In this document: in pieces, positions 5,402 through 8,487 of the stretch
Layout of the letters: each line of letters begins with the position of its first letter
Numbering within the stretch: the first letter of the stretch is position 1
Assembly: GCA_002449555.1 (NCBI GenBank)
Contig: DJXA01000141.1
Span: forward strand, 1 to 8,487
DNA: 8,487 nucleotides
Reading direction: 5' to 3'
Source of the DNA: Atopobiaceae bacterium UBA7016
GTDB lineage: Bacteria; Actinomycetota; Coriobacteriia; Coriobacteriales; Atopobiaceae
Program-made: the position numbers and the translations under genes
The notes under the pieces: generated by a model
Seen by the model: the letters and a program-made list of their open reading frames with translations, nothing else
Database searches by the model: none
Told to the model about the DNA's origin: nothing

Positions 5402-6889
5402 CTACCTCTTAGATGCCGCGCTCGCGACGCGATTGCGCACGTCGTCGATGGTTCCGGCGTAACGGAATGCCTGCTCGGGCAGGTCATCCGCCTCACCGTC
5501 AACGATAGCGGCGAAGGAGCGGACCGTGTCCTCGATGTGCACGTAGACACCCGGGTTTCCGGTGAACTTCTCCGCGACGTGGAAGCTCTGCGAGAGGAAC
5601 TGCTGGCACTTGCGGGCGCGCGAGACGGTCAGGCGCTGCTCCTCGGAGAGCTCGTCCATGCCAAGGATGGCGATGATGTCCTGCAGGTCCTGATACTGCT
5701 GCAGCACCTCCTTGACCTTCATGGCCACGCGGTAGTGCTCCTTGCCCACCACATCGGGACTGAGCGCGTCGGAGCTGGACGCCAAGGGGTCGATGGCGGG
5801 GTACAGGCCGAGGTCAGACACCGCACGAGAGAGGACCGTCGTGGCATCCAGATGGGTGAAGGTGGTCGCAGGGGCCGGGTCGGTCAGGTCGTCTGCGGGG
5901 ACGTAGACGGCCTGGACGGAGGTGATGGAGCCCTCCTTGGTGGAGGTGATGCGCTCCTGCAGGTCGCCCATCTCGGTGGCCAGCGTGGGCTGGTAGCCCA
6001 CGGCGGAGGGCATGCGGCCCAGAAGCGCCGACACCTCAGAGCCCGCCTGAGAGAAGCGGAAGATGTTGTCGATGAAGAGCAGCACGTCCTGGCCCTGGTC
6101 ACGGAAGTACTCGGCCGTGGTCAGACCCGCGAGGCCCACGCGCAGACGCGCTCCAGGCGGCTCGTTCATCTGGCCGTATACCAGGCACGTCTTCTCGATG
6201 ACGCCAGACTCGGTCATCTCCAGGTAGAGGTCGGTACCCTCGCGCGTGCGCTCGCCGACGCCCGTGAAGACCGAGGTGCCGCCGTGCTCCTGCGCAAGGT
6301 TGTTGATGAGCTCCTGGATAAGAACCGTCTTGCCCACGCCGGCACCGCCAAAGAGGCCCGTCTTTCCGCCGCGCACATAGGGCTCGAGCAGGTCGATGGC
6401 CTTGATGCCGGTCTCGAAGATCTCGGTCTGGGTGGTGAGCTCGTCAAAGCGCGGGGCGGGACGGTGGATGGGCCGGTACTCGACGTTGATGGGCATGGCG
6501 CCGCCGTCGACCGGCAGGCCGTGCACGTTCCAGACACGTCCCAGCGTGCCCTGGCCGACCGGCATCATCATGGGCGTGCCAGTGTCATGGGCCTTCAGGC
6601 CGCGCACGAGGCCGTCCGTGGAGCTCATGGCCACGCAGCGCACCACGTTGTCGTGCAGCTGGCTCTCGACCTCAAGGGTGACGTGCACCGGCCCAGCCGG
6701 CGTGTCCCCCTCCACGATGAGGGCATTATGGATGTCGGGAACGACGCGGTCGAAGCGCACGTCAACGATGGAGCCCACGATGCGAATCACCGTTCCGACA
6801 CCAACGCTGCGGTAACGAAGGCGGCTCAGGGCCTCCCCCGTCATCGTGGTGTGGGTGTGGCCGGTCTCGGTCAAATTGGTCTCGGACAT
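5402..6889 (-). CDS. atpD: F1F0 ATP synthase subunit beta
   Basis: Beta is the catalytic subunit of F1 and makes ATP from ADP and phosphate. In the 495 residues the P-loop GGAGVGKT is at 181-188, GERTREG at 212-218, the Walker B strand VLLFIDNIFRF at 269-279 (aspartate 274), and the alpha/beta signature PAIDPLASSS at 364-373. The usual DELSEED segment reads DELSEEQ (412-418). An N-terminal extension of about 25 residues rich in Thr and His (THTT, 12-15) precedes the first conserved strand, making the protein longer than the common 460-480. This start is supported by GGAGGAGG about 7 bases upstream and by a TAATG overlap with the atpG stop, which indicates translational coupling. M16 is a less likely start. 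Confidence 0.98.
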   Translation of the reverse strand: MSETNLTETGHTHTTMTGEALSRLRYRSVGVGTVIRIVGSIVDVRFDRVVPDIHNALIVEGDTPAGPVHVTLEVESQLHDNVVRCVAMSSTDGLVRGLKAHDTGTPMMMPVGQGTLGRVWNVHGLPVDGGAMPINVEYRPIHRPAPRFDELTTQTEIFETGIKAIDLLEPYVRGGKTGLFGGAGVGKTVLIQELINNLAQEHGGTSVFTGVGERTREGTDLYLEMTESGVIEKTCLVYGQMNEPPGARLRVGLAGLTTAEYFRDQGQDVLLFIDNIFRFSQAGSEVSALLGRMPSAVGYQPTLATEMGDLQERITSTKEGSITSVQAVYVPADDLTDPAPATTFTHLDATTVLSRAVSDLGLYPAIDPLASSSDALSPDVVGKEHYRVAMKVKEVLQQYQDLQDIIAILGMDELSEEQRLTVSRARKCQQFLSQSFHVAEKFTGNPGVYVHIEDTVRSFAAIVDGEADDLPEQAFRYAGTIDDVRNRVASAASKR

Positions 6890-7809
6890 TATTGGTCCTC
6901 CTCCAGTGCGGACGCGCCGCCGATGATTTCGTTCAGCTCGGTGGTAATCGAGCCTTGGCGGACGCGGTTGTAGGTTCGCGACAGGTTGGTGATGACCTCC
7001 TGCGCATTGTCAGTCGCGCTTTGCATGGCCTGGCGGCGCGCGGCGTGCTCAGAGGCCGCGGAGTCGAGCAGCGCATGGTAGACCACCGTGCGCACGTATG
7101 CCGGGATGAGGTAGCCCAGCACCTCCTTGGCAGACGGATCGAAGCGGTACATGGTGTCCTGCACGCGCCCAATCTGGAAGGTGCCCTCCTCGCCCTGCCG
7201 CGGGCTGTTGGGCAACCGCAGGTCGTCGGTAGTGACGGGCAGCAGCTGCTCGTGGACCTCGACCTGCTCGACTCGACCGATCGCGTGGTGATAGCTGATG
7301 ACCACGCGATCGAAGGACTCCGCGACGTAGCCGTCCATCACGTAGCTGGCGATGCGGTCGGCCTCGTCCATGGTAGGCTCGGAGGACATTCCCTCGAAGT
7401 ACAGGTCGGGCGTGTACCCCCGAGACTTGAAGAACTCAACCACCTTGCGACCACAGCAGATGACGCTGACCTTCACGCCCTGTTCCTCAAGGGCGGTGAT
7501 CTGCCCAAAGACCGAGCGACAGAGCGTCACGTTGAAGCCGCCGGCAAGCCCGCGGTCGGACGCGATGATGACGAAGAGCACGCTCTTCTCTGCATCGTGG
7601 GTCTGCAGCAGCGGCTGGTCCCCCATCGACGCGGAGGAGGACACGTGGGCGAGCATGTGCGCAATCGCATTCTTGTACGGCTCGGCCTCCTCGGCCCGCT
7701 CGAGCGCGGTGCGGATCTTCGCGGTGGAGACCATCTCCATCGTTCGCGTGATCTGCATCGTCGCCTTAACCGACTGCATGCGCCTCAATATGTCGCGTTG
7801 GTTGGCCAT
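6889..7809 (-). CDS. atpG: F1F0 ATP synthase subunit gamma
   Basis: Gamma is the rotating central shaft inside the alpha3beta3 ring. The 306-residue protein has both conserved coiled-coil ends. At the N-terminus are RRMQSVKATMQITRTMEMVS (9-28) and the basic KIRTA after it. At the C-terminus are SEHAARRQAM (253-262), SATDNA (264-269), YNRVRQGSITTEL (280-292) and GGASAL. The middle globular part contains SDRGLAGGFN (84-93), close to the family SDRGLCGGFN. A less conserved charged stretch at about 195-212 (DDLRLPNSPRQGEEG) is probably a surface loop. AAGGA precedes the ATG by 9 bases. The atpA stop is 21 bases upstream, and the TAA stop overlaps the atpD ATG by one base, so it belongs to the same operon. 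Confidence 0.97.
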   Translation of the reverse strand: MANQRDILRRMQSVKATMQITRTMEMVSTAKIRTALERAEEAEPYKNAIAHMLAHVSSSASMGDQPLLQTHDAEKSVLFVIIASDRGLAGGFNVTLCRSVFGQITALEEQGVKVSVICCGRKVVEFFKSRGYTPDLYFEGMSSEPTMDEADRIASYVMDGYVAESFDRVVISYHHAIGRVEQVEVHEQLLPVTTDDLRLPNSPRQGEEGTFQIGRVQDTMYRFDPSAKEVLGYLIPAYVRTVVYHALLDSAASEHAARRQAMQSATDNAQEVITNLSRTYNRVRQGSITTELNEIIGGASALEEDQ

Positions 7810-7830
7810 TCGGTGATGTCCTTGCTAACC

Positions 7831-8487
7831 CTAACCCACTCGCTTGGGGTCGGTCGCGTCCGCAACGGTAGAGGCACTGCCCTCCACCACGGACGACTTG
7901 ATCTTGTCCTTGGATTGCTGCGGATGCGCGGCGGCAGACGCCAGGGCCGAGGCATCGATGTCCTCGGGACGATCGGCATAGAGGAACGCGCCGAGGGTCC
8001 ACTCGATGGTGGAGCGCAGCTCTTCCTCCGTCTTGCCCGCGATCTTGCCCGCGCGGATGCCGTCGCGGAGCTGCAGGTGGCCTGCCATCTCCTTGACCAG
8101 CGCGGCCCTGAACGGCAGGACCTGCTCGATGGTGAGCTGGTCCAGGTAGCCCTCCTTGCCGGCGTAGAGCACCGCGGCCTGGTCCACCACGTCGAGCGCG
8201 GAGAAGCGGCTCTGCTTGAGCACCTCGGTCATGCGGGCACCGTGCGTCAGCTGGTACTGCGTCGCGTCGTCCAGGTCCGAGCCGAACTGGGCGAAGGCCT
8301 GCATCTCGCGATAGCTCGCGAGGTCGAGGCGCAGCGTGCCGGCAACCTGCTTCATGGCGGGAAGCTGAGCGGCACCGCCCACGCGGCTCACGGAGATGCC
8401 CACGTCGACGGCGGGGCGCTGACCCTGGTAGAAGAGGTTGGACTGCAGGTAGATCTGCCCGTCGGTGATCGAAATCACGTTGGTGGG
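7831..8487 (-). CDS. atpA: F1F0 ATP synthase subunit alpha, C-terminal part (5' end outside the window)
   Basis: Alpha is the non-catalytic nucleotide-binding subunit alternating with beta in F1. Only the last 219 residues are present; the frame is open to the right edge and begins PTNVISITDGQIYL, a strongly conserved alpha segment, so the true start lies outside. PAVDVGISVS fits the alpha/beta signature, followed by RVGGAAQ and then LDLASYREMQAFAQFGSDLD, both typical of alpha. The C-terminal helical domain follows (for example YLDQLTIEQV). The last 30 or so residues, rich in Ser, Ala and Lys and ending DPKRVG, look like a lineage-specific tail. The Val at 8478 should not be taken as a start codon. 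The Walker A region is not in the window. Confidence 0.97.
   Translation of the reverse strand, partial: PTNVISITDGQIYLQSNLFYQGQRPAVDVGISVSRVGGAAQLPAMKQVAGTLRLDLASYREMQAFAQFGSDLDDATQYQLTHGARMTEVLKQSRFSALDVVDQAAVLYAGKEGYLDQLTIEQVLPFRAALVKEMAGHLQLRDGIRAGKIAGKTEEELRSTIEWTLGAFLYADRPEDIDASALASAAAHPQQSKDKIKSSVVEGSASTVADATDPKRVG

Noticed and set aside
5398..5550. Upstream extension of atpC to a Met at 5550
   Set aside because: It would overlap atpD by about 150 bases, shows no epsilon homology, and a well-placed ribosome site supports the start at 5397.
5375..6973. Long plus-strand open frame opposite atpD
   Set aside because: Antisense of atpD; composition reflects the complementary high-GC codon pattern and it crosses gene borders.
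1..8487. Mobile elements, CRISPR arrays, tRNA genes or phage genes
   Set aside because: No transposase, regular repeat-spacer pattern, tRNA-like cloverleaf or terminal repeats were seen; the window is a tightly packed housekeeping region.

Overview
The window comes from a high-GC Gram-positive bacterium, most likely a member of the Coriobacteriia close to Atopobium/Olsenella (Atopobiaceae). The main evidence is the partial 16S rRNA at the left edge. Positions 29-45 read GGTCGGTCTCTCAACCC, which I recognise as the Atopobium-cluster FISH probe Ato291. The 27F primer site carries the TTC variant (AGAGTTCGATC) seen in some actinobacterial lineages. The protein set agrees with this: high GC, Shine-Dalgarno-led genes and an actinobacterial-looking DtxR/MntR regulator. 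The genus is inference.

Everything that can be supported is on the minus strand, so transcription runs from right to left. In that direction the order is: the 3' part of atpA (from 8487), atpG, atpD and atpC (an F1-ATPase block with very short gaps); a strong hairpin; murA with its own extended -10 promoter; a DtxR/MntR-type metal regulator behind a possible promoter and operator; galU; a divergent phosphohexomutase; and about 275 bp of rRNA leader followed by the 5' third of a 16S rRNA gene that leaves the window at position 1.

The F1 genes supply the ATP synthase catalytic head. MurA starts peptidoglycan precursor synthesis from UDP-GlcNAc. GalU and the mutase would normally form the glucose-6-P to glucose-1-P to UDP-glucose route for envelope glycans. 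The linkage of atp genes, murA and an rRNA operon on one strand recalls mycobacteria, where atpC, murA and rrs lie near each other in the same order; here a regulator, galU and the mutase sit between murA and the rRNA.

Most of the window is ordinary housekeeping DNA. The most unusual item is the mutase (611-2014). It keeps the family fold, the catalytic serine and the metal loop, but has lost key residues in the N-terminal arginine motif, the serine loop, the sugar-specificity loops and the phosphate-binding loop, so it may be a pseudoenzyme or have changed chemistry. Other points worth a look are a 9-bp perfect inverted repeat around a candidate rRNA -10 element, repeated ATTTCGAA octamers and small hairpins in the rRNA leader, a U-less 13-bp hairpin between atpC and murA, and a bulged 10-bp inverted repeat just upstream of the metal-regulator gene.
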